64,000 nt of DNA from Lepidonotus clava (GCA_936440205.1 OW387149.1:4236114-4300113), one strand, 5' to 3'. Positions 20,976-31,916 are shown, numbered from the stretch's first letter. Notes: a model not told the origin generated them from the sequence alone. A program made the numbers and translations.

Positions 20976-21168
20976 CAGGGGCAGATCCAGGATTTTCTAA
21001 AGGGAGGGTCAGCATATAGGCTAAGTTCTAAAACCATGCGCAATCACGTGTACACGTGCGACATTTTCCCCTCTTTTTGTAGTTTAGGGGTTCACCAAAA
21101 GTAGGGGGGGGGGGTCAGGACACCCTAGATTCCTGCCCCCCTGGACCCCCACCCTGGATCCGCACCTG
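20976..21168 (-). mobile_element. H-family hAT-like MITE
   Basis: The ends CAGGGGCAGATCCAGG and CCTGGATCCGCACCTG bound 193 bp. Read in reverse, the interior follows the family order: C-run, CCCTAAACTACAAAAAGAG, CGTGTACACGTG, then TTAGCCTATATGCTGACCC. The flanks TTTCACAG and CACTGAGT do not form a clear duplication. Confidence 0.75.
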
Positions 21169-21340
21169 CACTGAGTGGCTTCCTCCATTGCTTTCCCTTA
21201 CTCCAGCAGGCTGCATGCTGTCCCCCCAGGCAGCTCCCCCCCCCCCCCTTACTGGCTTCCTCCAGGAGGGACCCAGGAGGTGTGCAGCACCATGGGGCTG
21301 TTGTGTGATGGGGCTGTTGTATGTGTGAAGCAAGGACTGG

Positions 21341-21602
21341 TGGTAGTGGCTTCAGGGGTGCCAGAATATATATAGAAAGATGGACAGCATGGTGGTAAAT
21401 TTGGAGTGAACCTATTTGAAGATACTGGATTTGAATAAGAAACAGTAAAATTATTGTGGTAGTGGCTTCAGGGGTGCCAGAATACATGGAGAGATGGAGA
21501 GCATAGTACATTTAGAATGATCTTATTTGAAGATAGTGGCATTTAGAATGATCTTATTTGAAGATAGTGGACTTGGGATAAGAAATAGTAAAATAATTGT
21601 AC
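21341..21602 (+). repeat. 116-bp tandem duplication with an inner 31-bp duplication
   Basis: GGTAGTGGCTTCAGGGGTGC begins units at 21341 and 21457. Inside the second unit, CATTTAGAATGATCTTATTT and TGAAGATAGTGG are repeated once more. The short open frames across it are not gene-like. Confidence 0.8.
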
Positions 21603-22099
21603 AATAAAACAGCTTATTATTTTTGTACCAAAGTAAAAGACAAATAGCTCATTTTTGTCAAGAATCCGATCATCATTTATCAAGGATCAAGAGGCAAAGC
21701 TAAACAGAGTTACAATATCTCAAAAGTGTAGGCCAACAGAAGCCTTATAGGTTGTGATAGAACCAAGACTGATTGATTTTAACAATGTTAAGCAATAACA
21801 ATATCCACAATAATGAGAATATATATCGTTACAAAGGATACTCTCCAGCTTATTCAATGATGTTCAGGAATGTTCGCAATTTATTATCATTCTGTTTACG
21901 TCTCCTTAGTATGATCACCTAATACAGTAATGCCATGATTAACGACCTCCCTGGAGAAATAAGCTTAAAACCAGGGAAAGGGGCACATACGGGGACTGAC
22001 CTCAGGGGGATCGATATAGGCCCAGGGGCCAAGTGAGGGCAAACGGGGGTCGAGAAGGGTGACACAATCTACACCAATATTTATTGGTCTTACATCCCA
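21603..22099. other. Unassigned non-coding stretch
   Basis: Nothing recognised. Confidence 0.35.
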
Positions 22100-22410
22100 T
22101 AAAGGCCCTATTACACTACACGACATGAGCTGCGATAAGGCAATGTGGTAGAGAAATGGCACATATTAGAGACAAAATCCATTTCTAGTCATAATATGTC
22201 TAAAAATGGATGATATTACATACAGAAAAATCACATACAGGATTGATATAATTGTTAAAAACTGGCATTTCTGAGTATTTTACATCATGTAAAATACTCA
22301 GAAATGCCAGTTTTTAACAATTATATCAATCCTGTATGTGATTTTTCTGTATGTAATATCATCATGTTGCACCCCATATCGTAGTTCAAGTTGTGTAGTG
22401 TAATAGGGCC
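22100..22410. mobile_element. FB-E foldback element, copy 1
   Basis: The left end is TAA-AGGCCCTATTACACTAC and the right end is its inverse, GTAGTGTAATAGGGCC. The arms continue inward (ACGACATGAGCTGCGATA on the left). The centre is the perfect palindrome at 22209-22363. A right-hand TAA is not present. Confidence 0.7.
22209..22363. repeat. Perfect 155-bp palindrome
   Basis: Two 77-bp arms, 22209-22285 and 22287-22363, are exact inverse complements around a single C at 22286. I checked every pair. The arm sequence has a diverged single-armed partner in the next element, so the palindrome is probably a recent inverted duplication within FB-E. An assembly fold-back artefact is the main alternative. 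Confidence 0.9.
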
Positions 22411-22448
22411 GTCATTGACCAGAATAGGCTAACATGTGGGCCTGCTAT

Positions 22449-22643
22449 AGCCCCTATTACACTACAACATTTTGAGTTGATGACATTACAGAATATTTGC
22501 AAACAGGAGTGATATATTTGTTTGAAACTGGCAATTTGGAGTACTTTACGCATGTATAACATAGAATTTTGTCTCTGATATGTGCAATTTCTCTGCGATA
22601 TCACCATATCACAGCTCATGTCGTGTAGTGTAATAGGGCCTTA
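22449..22643. mobile_element. FB-E foldback element, copy 2
   Basis: Starts AGCCCCTATTACACTACAAC and ends GTCGTGTAGTGTAATAGGGCC-TTA. The middle (TACAGAATATTTGCAAACAGG, then GTACTTTACGCATGTA) is a diverged form of one arm of the 22209-22363 palindrome, present only once. Its right arm also matches the left arm of copy 1, so copies 1 and 2 may be one composite (22100-22643) with TAA/TTA edges. Confidence 0.65.
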
Positions 22644-22905
22644 AGAAATAGGCCTGGGAGAGCCTAGACACCCGAGGCTTGTACTATCAGAGGAGAGGGG
22701 TGGGTACCGTACCTGTGTATTTGGTGACAGTTTAGGGTGTGGTTGGGGTATGGTCGTCAATATGGCCTTTTCTATTTTAGTATTTGAGAGTCACCCTTAT
22801 AATTGAATCTTTTATTGTCGGTTAGAGCTGTAAATATGGGTGGCAAGGGGACCTAAGAAAAAAGTAGATAGTGATATTTATTCCATATTCATTTTAGTTT
22901 GGGTG

Positions 22906-23070
22906 GGGGGCCTTCCATTTAGTACGTACGCAAAAATTCACAAATTCTAGACCCCCCCACCCCCCTTTGGCTAAAATACGCATTGGATTTGTATAGGAAA
23001 GTACGCAAAATTCAAGAAATCCCAGATCCCCCACCCCCCTTGATGCGTACGTACTTAATGGAAGGCCCCT
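22906..23070. mobile_element. MITE with GTACGTAC-containing inverted ends
   Basis: GGGGCCTTCCATTTAGTACG and its inverse CGTACTTAATGGAAGGCCCC bound 165 bp. Two copies of an inner unit (GTACGCAAAA(A)TTCA(C/A)(A/G)AA, then CCCCCCACCCCCCTT) lie inside. Ends of this form are widespread in marine animal genomes as I recall. The superfamily is not certain. Confidence 0.7.
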
Positions 23071-23865
23071 GTTGTATAATATTATTGTACGAGTAGCTAC
23101 ATGCAGCAATAAACATTTTCAGTGGAGTGAATAATAATCATCTTTATTGTATTTGCATAATCATAGTCTTGTATTAATAAGACAATTCGAATGTACAACC
23201 TTTTTCCTTCTGTTTATATGTAAATGGACTCGGAAGATTCACAAACACATATATATGTAAATAATCAATTGGGGTAGAATAGTTTGATCCCTATACAATA
23301 ACCTGTAGCCTGTTGCCTTTATGTTCATGATCAGCCATGTTGACTATATGCAGTCACCGTGCAAGTCTTAGGGTAATGCACCCTTACCCAACACCTTCAG
23401 AACGTGCATACACACGTTTACCACACGTGCTCCACATGTACGTCGGTATGCACGTGCTTGTATCAACTCACGACGGCTTTTATTGACCTGCTCAGAGTGG
23501 GGCACCTTAACGAGCACGTTCAGTCATACCTTAGGGGGTTGCATGATCAGGTGCACGTTTATGTGTGTGTTACAATTCACGCGCGCATTCTCTCTGTAAC
23601 TGCATACCGTGTACGCATACCTCAAGAGACACATACCACATAATATATCCCAGGTTATGTTCCCGTGAATTTTAAACCGAATGCATTCTTCATGTTTATA
23701 AAAAAAAGTAGTGAGAAAACGGGAATGGGGCTCAAATCAAGTAGGATATGATAAACGCTAAAAGAGAATAAAAAAAAAATACTTCTTTCAGTTGACAGCT
23801 TTGCATTGATCAACGTCTTTAACACCTCTCCAAAGGCCAATATTACTCCCACCTCCAAAAATGGG
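23071..23865. other. Unassigned stretch with ACGTGC/CACACG strings
   Basis: At 23400-23640 CACACGT, GCACGTGC and GTGTGTG recur in both orientations. The 79-codon frame there is low complexity. No gene is recognised. Confidence 0.3.
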
Positions 23866-23985
23866 AATATGGGTTAACCATACACATGTTATACATCATT
23901 AGAAAGGGTTTTTAATCACAATTCAAATGATATGAAACAAGCCTGGTCTGTTGCCATATTTCTTGTAAAATCCCCTTAATAACTG
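23866..23985. mobile_element. FB-B core fragment
   Basis: ACATGTTATACATCATTAGAAAG and CAATTCAAATGATATGAAACA form the FB-B core. Both termini are missing or unrecognisable. Confidence 0.45.
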
Positions 23986-24210
23986 GCAGTCAGAAACGCC
24001 TCATATCACTCACTATACCCAGACCGTGTCCCCTTCACCGCTGGAAACAGGGACTACTGATGGCGACGGTAGCTGAGGGGACAGCAGGCGGACCAGCCTA
24101 CTCTCTCTGAGCTGCTCAGGACGATTATAATTATTTATGAGCAGCTCAGCACATAAACACAGGGTCTGTTTGATATACAGAGCTTCACCTGAGTGTCCCC
24201 TCGTCCACTC

Positions 24211-24543
24211 ACGGCTCAGACTCACACTCACTCACTGACCCAGTGAGCTGAAGTAGAGCTGTGAGCTGGTGTTGAGCAGTTCTGAGCAGGATGTGTTGTT
24301 AATATTACACCATTGGCGGCGTTGAGTGCTGCGTTTTCCGCCGATCCTGCACGCTGCTGTGCCTGGTGTGACTATCTGGAACTTGGCAATTTCTAAATTG
24401 TTACTAGAAATATTAAAGGAATTCGTACATGTTACATACCATTCGAAAGAGAATTTGGAGACCGTTCTAATGGTATGTAACATGTCTAGGTTTAACCAAA
24501 ATTTGAACTCCCGATTTTTGAAATCGGGAGTAAAATCGTGGAT
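24211..24543 (+). repeat. Segmental tandem duplication, unit 1
   Basis: The first 150 bp (ACTCACTCACTGACCCAGTG, GAGCAGTTCTGAGCAGG, GGCGTTGAGTGCTGCG) recur at 24544-24693. The last 180 bp are an FB-B element lacking its left terminus, with the core CATGTTACATACCATTCGAA and its partner. In both units the FB-B follows the same junction, so the element was there before the duplication. Confidence 0.75.
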
Positions 24544-25170
24544 CACAGACTCACTCACTGACCCAGTGAGTGTGAGCAGGAGCTGTGAGCTGGTCCTGAG
24601 CAGGTCTGAGTAGCTCCGAGCAGGTGGTGTTGTTAATGTTAAACAACTGGTGGCGTTGAGTGCTGCGTTTTCCGCCGATGCTGCACGATGCTGTGTTGAG
24701 TTGAGCCTGTATTCCACTAAGCGATTTTGACTACCTGGAATTTGGCAATTTCTAAATTGTTACTACAAATATGAAAGGAACCCGTACATGTTGCATACCA
24801 TTTGAAGACCGTTCTAGTGATATATTATAATAAGAAGGACTGCGGAGGGTGGCCAAGGGTGGCTTTACGATCCATGGGGGATCACCACGTACCACCGAGG
24901 TCAAAGCCTGAGGTTTGTATGATCCCCATGGGTCATACAGCCATCCCAGGACACCCCCCTTATGTCCTTCTTTATTCTTTCACCCAAGAAATATCCAAAA
25001 TGTGTTACAAATACTGATAACTAGGTGTCTAAGCGGTGCGTACGGCTTAGCAATATGTACAGCTCACAATACGCACCGCTCGTCGGCATGGCCGGTAATA
25101 AAACATGTCTATGTTTAACAAAAATCTAAACTGGCGAATTTTGAAATCGGCTGTAAAAATCGGCCAATAT
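24544..25170 (+). repeat. Segmental tandem duplication, unit 2, split by a P6 insertion
   Basis: The unit repeats 24211-24543. Its FB-B part starts GAGCCTGTATTCCACTAAGC (24704 on), breaks off at GTTCTAGTGATAT and resumes at 25101 with AACATGTCTATGTTTAAC, ending AATCGGCCAATATGG. The P6 element at 24825-25100 sits in the break. Unit 1 has no such insertion, so P6 arrived after the duplication. Confidence 0.75.
24825..25100 (+). mobile_element. P6 element, copy 1 (nested in FB-B)
   Basis: Runs from ATAATAAGAAGG to GGCCGGTAATAAAA. The left half is a palindrome around CGATCCATGGGGGATCACC and ATGATCCCCATGGGTCATAC. The right half is a second palindrome, GCGGTGCGTACGGC with AATACGCACCGCTCG. Copies 38314-38572, 47980-48215 and 41117-41368 (minus) have the same order. 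Non-coding; the class is unknown. Confidence 0.7.
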
Positions 25171-25209
25171 GGCTTTCAGCAGAGGATCCGAATCAGAATT
25201 CGTACGCGC

Positions 25210-25330
25210 CGTGCAGGTCTGCAGCGGACTCCCCCCCCCCCCCCCCCCTTCCAACCAGCACCACCTCCTAGCACCACCCGCCAGCATCCCAGCACCACCT
25301 CACCGCCACCGCCACCGCCGCCCGTCGGTG
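25210..25330. repeat. C-rich and CCACCG-rich tract
   Basis: A long C-run at about 25229-25248 is followed by CCACCGCCACCGCC-type sequence. Open frames across it are Pro-rich by composition. Confidence 0.7.
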
Positions 25331-25377
25331 CTGCTGCCGCCTCTGCCCGCGCCTGTTGGATGCCGCCCCTCCTGCAG

Positions 25378-25674
25378 TCCCTTCATGACCGAGATACCTC
25401 TTGCATATTAGGTCCGTACACCCACGACAGCCCATGGCTACTAGTGGCCACTTAAAATCTTTAAGGAATTTTTTAATGGCTTTCTATATATCTAAATGGC
25501 ATTGGGAACCCTTTTTGATGGTTGTTGTGCTGCTGGCTGGCTTATCGTCCTACCTGCCATAAACCAGCAGCACCAAAGCATGTTGGGATGCAGGGTGGAA
25601 TTGCCACCAAAAATGGTTGGTGATTAACAGTCTTGGTTTGAACGCCTAGCGGACTTGGACGTAAGTACAGTCTG
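25378..25674 (-). mobile_element. M7 element, minus orientation
   Basis: Read on the minus strand, it begins AGACTGTACTTACGTCC and ends GGTCATGAAGGGAC. It holds GTTAATCACCAACC, GTGGCAATTCCACCCTGC, TGGTTTATGGCAGGTAGG and AAAGGGTTCCCAATGCC. This is the same order as 38961-39242 and 49722-50028. No clear target duplication. Non-coding. Confidence 0.7.
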
Positions 25675-26450
25675 CCGCTCCTGTCGCTCTGGCACCTCTA
25701 TAGGAGCGCGTTCACTGTCCGCCTCTCCCCGCCTCCACCACTACTACTACTACAACCACCACCATCGTCCTACCCTACGGAGGCCCCGCCACCACTCTCC
25801 GGCCTCTCAGGACGCTGCTCTGTAGGCTTCGGTAGGACAACAGCTTAGCGGAGAACGGCGCGCGTACATGAACGCGTCCGCTCCACGAAGGTTCAGACCA
25901 GACGCGTATTGGGCTCCATTGGATCCATTGGATGCTAGGATCGCATACCCCTGCTGTGTCGTGTGTGCAGCCGCTGGGCTGAGTTATTACTGAGACTGAG
26001 ACAGGAGGGACACCACAGCAGCGCTCAGTCTGCACTGAGCAGCTCAGCGAGCAATTCCCCGGGACTCTTATCCTGATCCTTATCACCACCAACCTTATCA
26101 GCCACCTCTTATCTGTGAGTGCTCTTAACAGCAGTCGGAGTCGCAGCAGCAGTGGACAGAACGTCGTTGTCACATACCTTCAGAACGTCCGCGCGTTTTT
26201 GCCGCGCGGCGTTTTTTGTCATCTTTTCTCCGCGCGTAGCTGCTGCCGCGGTTGGTGCTGCCGCGCGGGAGACCGGGTCCTGCCGCGCCGACTTTCGCGT
26301 CGCTCCCAGAGCCGCGCGGCGTTTTCTTCGCGACGCGGACGTACGGAGAACAGGCAAGGCACAGCGCCCTACCTTCATGGACCTCCACGGTGACGGATAG
26401 AAGAGATTAGCATTAAGGATACCGTCACCATAGCGACGGGACGTCGGATT
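25640..26450 (+). promoter_or_regulatory. CpG-rich block, possible promoter or first exon
   Basis: CpG is dense, above all at 26190-26345 (GCGCGCGT, CCGCGCGG repeated), in a window that is otherwise CpG-poor. A strong donor sequence, CT/GTGAGT, lies at 26114/26115, so a non-coding first exon ending there is possible on the + strand. Open frames over the CpG peak are Arg/Ala-rich on both strands, as expected from composition. No TATA box is obvious. Confidence 0.3.
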
Positions 26451-26989
26451 ATCGGCCCCTGCTACACACTGAAAATATATACAGTAAAGACGGAAAATAC
26501 ACACAGAAAAGACGGAGAATATACACAGAAAAAACTGAATCAATTTCAGGAGAAACACTGCATAAATCTGGCCAATTTTGGCATTTATCTTTGTGATTTT
26601 CTAAGGCATTCCAGCAATTGATAATATCATCAACAATTCAAATCGTCAGAGGGTGACAATTAATAGGATTCCATTTTATAAGATCTCCATTCCGTGTGCT
26701 GTAAGATTACCGGGATAATCGGCTGGGGATGACCAGTCTGTGAATTGGATGACTTAATCAGATTACCATTAAGACTGGAGCTCCTATAGTACCCTACCGG
26801 TGGCCGGGTCCCCTGCTCCACCCCACACCGACCCCCATTAACATCCCCACTCCAGGGGAGGAAGGATACATACAGGAGGAGAAGGTGGGACGAGGCACAC
26901 ACAGCCTCTGACACCCTGGAGAAGGCTATAGGTATATAGTCTATATCCCCACACCTGCCCGTAGGACCCTCCCACCCTGGAGGGAGCCA
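26451..26989. other. Unassigned non-coding stretch
   Basis: A short direct repeat (ATACACA(C/-)AGAAAAGACGG type) at 26477-26535. No gene is recognised. Confidence 0.35.
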
Positions 26990-27835
26990 CCCCTGGTCAC
27001 ACAGGTAGATACTGTAACAGGTCTCACCCCAAAACCTTATAGGTAGATACTGTAACAGGTATCACTCTATCATTACACAGGTAGATACTGTTAAAGGTAT
27101 CAACCCCCTATTATACAGATAAATACTGTAACAGTCCTCACTCCCTAGAGTACACAGGTAGATACTGTAACAGGTATCAACCCCTCATCATACAGATAGA
27201 TACTGTACCAGGTATCACTCTGACATTACAGAAGTAGATATTGTAACAGGTATCACCCCTACTCCCACAGGTAGATACTGTGACAAGTATTATCCCGACA
27301 TTACACAGGTAGATACTGTAACAGGTATCACCCCAGTATATCACAGGTAGATACTGTAACAGGTATCATCCCTACAGGACACAGGTAGATACTGTAACAG
27401 GTATCACCCCTACACCACACAGGTAGATACTGTAACAGGTATTACCCCCAAACCTTACAGGTAGATACTGTAACATGTATCACCCCCTAAACCACATGCA
27501 GATAATGTAACAGGTATCATTCCCCTATCACACATGTAGACACTATAATAGGTATCACCCCTTACATCCCACAGATAGATACGGTAACAGGTATAAACCC
27601 CCTATCATACAGATAAATACATAAGAGGTATAACCTCCTACATTACATGTAGATACTGTAACAGGTATCACCCTATATCCCACAGGTATATACTGTAACA
27701 GGTATCATCCCTACATCTCACATGTAGATACTTATAAAGGATATCACCTCCACACATCACACAGATAGATACCTACAATAGGTACCATCCCCTAACCACC
27801 CAAGTCGATACCAGTAACAGGTTGGCAATTCACAC
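26990..27835 (+). repeat. Minisatellite of about 38 bp, some 20 copies
   Basis: The unit is close to ACAGGTAGATACTGTAACAG followed by GTATCACCCC and a variable 6-10 bp. GATAC and GTATC flank CTGTAACAG, so each unit carries a short imperfect palindrome. Copies in the middle are the most alike, and edge copies have diverged. Confidence 0.9.
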
Positions 27836-27933
27836 TCACAGGTGTGAAAGCTACAGGTGTGACATACACACCCCCTGTATCACCCTACTACTCCAGGACC
27901 ACAGCTAGTCCCTCCAGGGTGTCCCACCTGCTG

Positions 27934-27972
27934 ACGACCCCCCCCCCCCCACACACACACACACAGACACCC
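27934..27972. repeat. C-run followed by a CA run
   Basis: About eleven C bases, then (AC)n with one AGAC interruption. Confidence 0.85.
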
Positions 27973-28792
27973 CTCCAGCCTACAGGGTAGACCCCCAGGC
28001 CTCTATTTCCTCCTGTGTCACTTCAGCAAAGGTCAGGCTGGAGACTAGGCCTATAGATCAACTACGCTACCAGCCAACCTCCCATACCAGTCCAGGATCT
28101 CAACTCAGCACTGTGGGACTTTACTAGAACCACTCAAGGATACATTCACATTCCATTATATTACATTGGATTATATGAATACTCAAAGCATTCCATTTGG
28201 ACATAGCTCTCATGACTTTCTGAGTTAATCAGATGTGATCACCATTCAGGATCTTGATATCATTCCAGCCTCAAAGGACTCCTTGTGATCTTAGTACCTC
28301 AATTTTACTGGGCTTATCTACATATCTAAATTCCACTGTGTGATCTCATCTTCACCTATTCTATCATAGTGAGCAAAGATTGCTCCCATTACAACCAAGC
28401 TTCAATACAGTCTTACTGTCAACTATCTAGGGAGAGATAATAGCCGTTGGCTCTACTATACAAACCACTTGGAGTAACTATACACAATAATACATCTTAT
28501 GCATACAATTTAAGCAACTGTTTAAGCTTGGATAAAAACAATCTCTGAACATCTAATATTCCCCAAAGCTCTGTGGGCATAATCTAGAATCTGGAGCGAA
28601 CCTAGACCACATTGAAAAACCAATAAATAGGTACAGTCATAACTATCAAATCTGAAATACTTCTGACAGCACTGTGGGACTTTACTAGAACCACTCCAGG
28701 ATATGTACCATTTTGAGAAGCCCTTATTTAAGCTCCTGGACCTGCACTAATATCTGGGTCTAGAATTTTCACACTGTCACCAAATTGAGTAC
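27973..28792. other. Unassigned stretch with one direct repeat
   Basis: CAGCACTGTGGGACTTTACT and the next 15 bp occur at 28106-28142 and again at 28667-28702. No gene is recognised. The first part is Pro-rich by composition only. Confidence 0.4.
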
Positions 28793-28885
28793 CTCACAGT
28801 TAGGTACAATACCTAAGGAGAAGCTCACAGTTAGGTAAAAGCCCTAAGGAGAATCTCACAGTTAGGCAATAGACCTAATTAAGGA
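28793..28885 (+). repeat. 31-bp tandem repeat, three copies
   Basis: CTCACAGTTAGG(T/C)A(C/A) starts units at 28793, 28824 and 28855, each followed by CCTAAGGAGAA. Confidence 0.8.
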
Positions 28886-28983
28886 GCAATTCATAACCAA
28901 GACCCCCTACATACATACACTCAATACATACATTCGCCCCCATCCCCACGTCGTTGAGCTTCTCAGGACAAGCGGCGACACCC

Positions 28984-29057
28984 CGAGCAGTTCCGAGCAG
29001 TTCCGAGCAGTTCCGAGCAGTTCCGAGTAGCTCCGAGTAGCTCCGAGCAGCTCGACG
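28984..29057 (+). repeat. 10-bp tandem repeat GAGCAGTTCC
   Basis: About four copies of GAGCAGTTCC, two of GAGTAGCTCC and a final GAGCAGCTCG, in a GC-rich patch. Read on the minus strand, it gives a repeated Ser-Glu-Leu-Leu-Gly pattern. Related strings occur at 24270-24285 and 24597-24622. Confidence 0.85.
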
Positions 29058-29160
29058 GCCGACATGGGAGCGGGACGGGAGGCGGAAGACCCTGTAAATA
29101 CCACGTCTTATCTACTCTGGGTTTTTTTTTTCTTATTTCTTTTTTTTCCTTTTCTTTTCC

Positions 29161-29389
29161 TAAAGCCTATATTCCACATGCCGATTCAACTGCGGATTTT
29201 CAAAATCGGCAGGGAAAATAATGTTTCAGGGTCGAAATATAATATGTTATTATTATTAGAAAGGTCTGATTGTTCCTTTTAAAATGTTATATAGCAATAG
29301 GATTTGTGGTTCTATGCAATCCTTTTGGAACACATCAAGCACACGTAAAATCTGCAGCATCAAAATCGGCCTGTTGAATACAGGCTTAA
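29161..29389. mobile_element. FB-B foldback element with TAA at both edges
   Basis: TAA-AGCCTATATTCCACATGC is at the left and GGCCTGTTGAATACAGGCT-TAA at the right. The core (ATTAGAAAGGTCTG) is decayed. It is one of the clearest TAA/TAA flanked copies. Confidence 0.75.
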
Positions 29390-29914
29390 TGGTGTCTATG
29401 TGACATTGATAGTGTTGCTGTCTGTACTTTGCCAAGTGGCGTGTCTTGATGGCAGAGTTTATTTATTTTTATTTTTATTATTATTTTTTTTTTTTTGGGG
29501 GGGGAGGAGGTTGTCATTTTAATCTTATTTTTAGCAGCGGACACTGATGAAGTTTTTTTCTGTTGTTGTTTTTTAACAACATTATGTATTTCTGGTTGCA
29601 ACAATTATATAACATATTACTGTGGGTATCAGGTATCTATTGAATCCTATAGTCACTCCTAGGATACACGGAACCGTCTGCAAAATAAAGGAACGCACTA
29701 TACAAATTTAATCCATATTTCCCACATTAACTCATACACTAGGAATTCACGCCATACATGTTAGATAACAATTAATCCTAATTTATCACTGCAAAATCTT
29801 GAAGCTCGACACTAGTTATAGATCAATACTCGCCAATGTAATGTGTGTATACAGTACCACGTACTGTTTGACTTTACCAGCTGTATTGGATGCGACGCAG
29901 CCCCTAGCACTAAC
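29390..29914. other. Unassigned stretch with T-rich tracts
   Basis: T-runs at 29461-29495 and a G-run follow. Nothing else is recognised. Confidence 0.4.
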
Positions 29915-30167
29915 TAAAGCCCCGTACCCACTAGGCGACTTTAACACAGTCAGCCAGTGAGTTGGCCAATGAGCTCTTAAATCGGCCAATTTCCTCTCAT
30001 CGCCAATTGGTATACCATATTGAAATGTGTATGTTTGATCTAAATCGGCACTAAAATCAGTCGATTTTTAGGGTAGAATCGGCCGATTTTGGGGGTAGAA
30101 TCGGCTGATTTTAGCGCCGATCGGTCGGCTGACTTGGTTGAAATCGCCTAATGGGTGTGGGGCTTAA
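29915..30167. mobile_element. FB-A foldback element with TAA at both edges
   Basis: TAA-AGCCCCGTACCCACTAGG is at the left and CCTAATGGGTGTGGGGCT-TAA at the right. The inner part repeats AATCGGC(C/T)GATTTT. The conserved FB-A core is present in reverse (CATATTGAAATGTGTATGTT, then TGATCTAAATCGG). Non-coding. Confidence 0.8.
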
Positions 30168-30620
30168 GTCCATACAGAGGCAGGTGCATTTATTATAAGT
30201 GGACCCTGCGTTCGTGATAATGCACATGGCGGTAACACACCACCCCTATGCTGGCCGGGCGTTTTACCCGGTCAGAGTTTGTGATGGACGGGCAGATAGG
30301 TCTAGAAAACAATGACTCTGATACACCTGTGGTTGACATTTATGATTTTTAATATTAATTTATTCAGTGCAGCGCAATTAAAATGAGACATCCATATCTC
30401 TAGCTTGACTCGAAGATTAATGATTTTATATTAAGTGCCAGCAGTAAGATCTACAAGTGTAAAAGACTAAAATCAGATTCTAATGTAGTCTGCCATATGC
30501 ACCTATGCTATGCTTGATTATATACCTCAGATAAATAGCAAGTATACTATATAGCTTGAACCTCTACATTAGAATAGAGAATGTTTCCGTCTCGATCCTT
30601 GCAGATCCGTATGGGCAATG
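30168..30620. other. Unassigned non-coding stretch
   Basis: A short hairpin, CTGGCCGGG...CCCGGTCAG, lies near 30252-30276. No gene is recognised. Confidence 0.35.
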
Positions 30621-30834
30621 AGGGCTATATTCAACTAGTCGATTTGATTCACGATTTATGAAATCGTCAATAAAATATATATCCATTATAGACATGTTAC
30701 ATATCATCTGAAAGGGTTTTAAATTCTGTTTCGAACGATATGTAACATGCATGGGTTCTGGTCATATTTCTTATGAAAATTAGAAATTACAAAATGCACA
30801 TTAGTCAAAATCGCCTAGTGCTATACAGCTTTTA
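30621..30834. mobile_element. FB-B foldback element
   Basis: AGGGCTATATTCAACTAGTCG is at the left and CGCCTAGTGCTATACAGCT-TTA at the right. The core CATGTTACATATCATCTGAA and its partner CGAACGATATGTAACATG are among the best preserved. Confidence 0.75.
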
Positions 30835-31916
30835 GTATACACCCTTCGTCCTGGTTGCTGTGACAACACTACCCCGTTAGATCTATGGCTTCCGACACAT
30901 CGGTTGGCCATCCCCACTCTATTTTCTTTTTCTTTTTCTTTTTACTGTTTTTCTTTTTCTTTTCTTTTTTTACTTTTTTCTCTCTCAACTCTTTCTCCGT
31001 TTTTCACCCACCCTCTCAGTGTCGCTGTTCCATTTTTTAAATGTCCTGCCGGGACGACCTATCTGTTATCTGGATTACATGTCGACTCCTTGCTTCACTT
31101 TGCTGCTCGATTTACCCCGTAGGATCTACAATGAGTTAGGCTATTAGCCAAGGGGGACAGAAAGAGAGGTTAGGGCCAGTGAGTTGAACACTTCTGCAGG
31201 ATACTAGGTTGTATTGCACTTTGTTCTGTGTTTATGACGTCAATCATCTTACCTATGGTGGTGTAGATTTTTATTTGATACCCAGATATGTTGACTGATT
31301 TTTCTGCAAGACAAAGCGATTGAAGTGAAATAGCTAGACCCTGTTATATCATTAGGCCCCAAAAAAATGTTGTGTTCAGGTGACCCTACCTATCCTAAAT
31401 TGTTGGTCCTATCCTAACTTTTTTTTATGATTTAATTTTTTTTCTAAATCCAAAAGAATTGACCTAAAATCCATGGAAAACAGCACATAGATGCTCAGAG
31501 CATCTATTTTAGATGATTAAAATGTTTTTAGAGGATATTTTTTGTTTGGCCTTATAGAAACAAATGTGTAAAGCATAAATACCCCTTTCAGACTAACCAC
31601 CAGAATGCACTTTAATCATGCCTGTACTGAACTGTCGTTATGAGCTCATTGCAAGGCTGTAAATAATTATCAATTCTTACAAGTATTTAACCCGAAGAGC
31701 TCGTTAAAAATAGTCGTTGGCCGTCTACCAAATGTTTCCATCATATCTCTACCTTTATCTAATGAGAATTTTCTTCTGGCCTCAGTCCATGACGGTCTCC
31801 TACGACCACCCTCAGACCTTCCATATGGTTCTCATAATATAAATACTAACCCCCTTTCAACTGTGTACCTGTTGCAATGTACCTCAAGGTACAGTGGGCA
31901 TTCAGCGACCACCCTT
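30835..31916. other. Unassigned stretch with a pyrimidine tract
   Basis: TTTCTTTTTC repeats at about 30922-30985. The 72-codon frame across it is Phe/Ser-rich by composition. No gene is recognised. Confidence 0.4.

Noticed and set aside
23404-23643. 79-codon frame rich in His, Thr and Val
   Set aside because: It overlaps ACGTGC/CACACG low-complexity sequence and has no domain.
25105-26558. Pro-rich and Arg/Ala-rich frames over the C-run and CpG island
   Set aside because: Open on both strands at once, as expected from base composition. No domain is recognised and no good initiation context was found.
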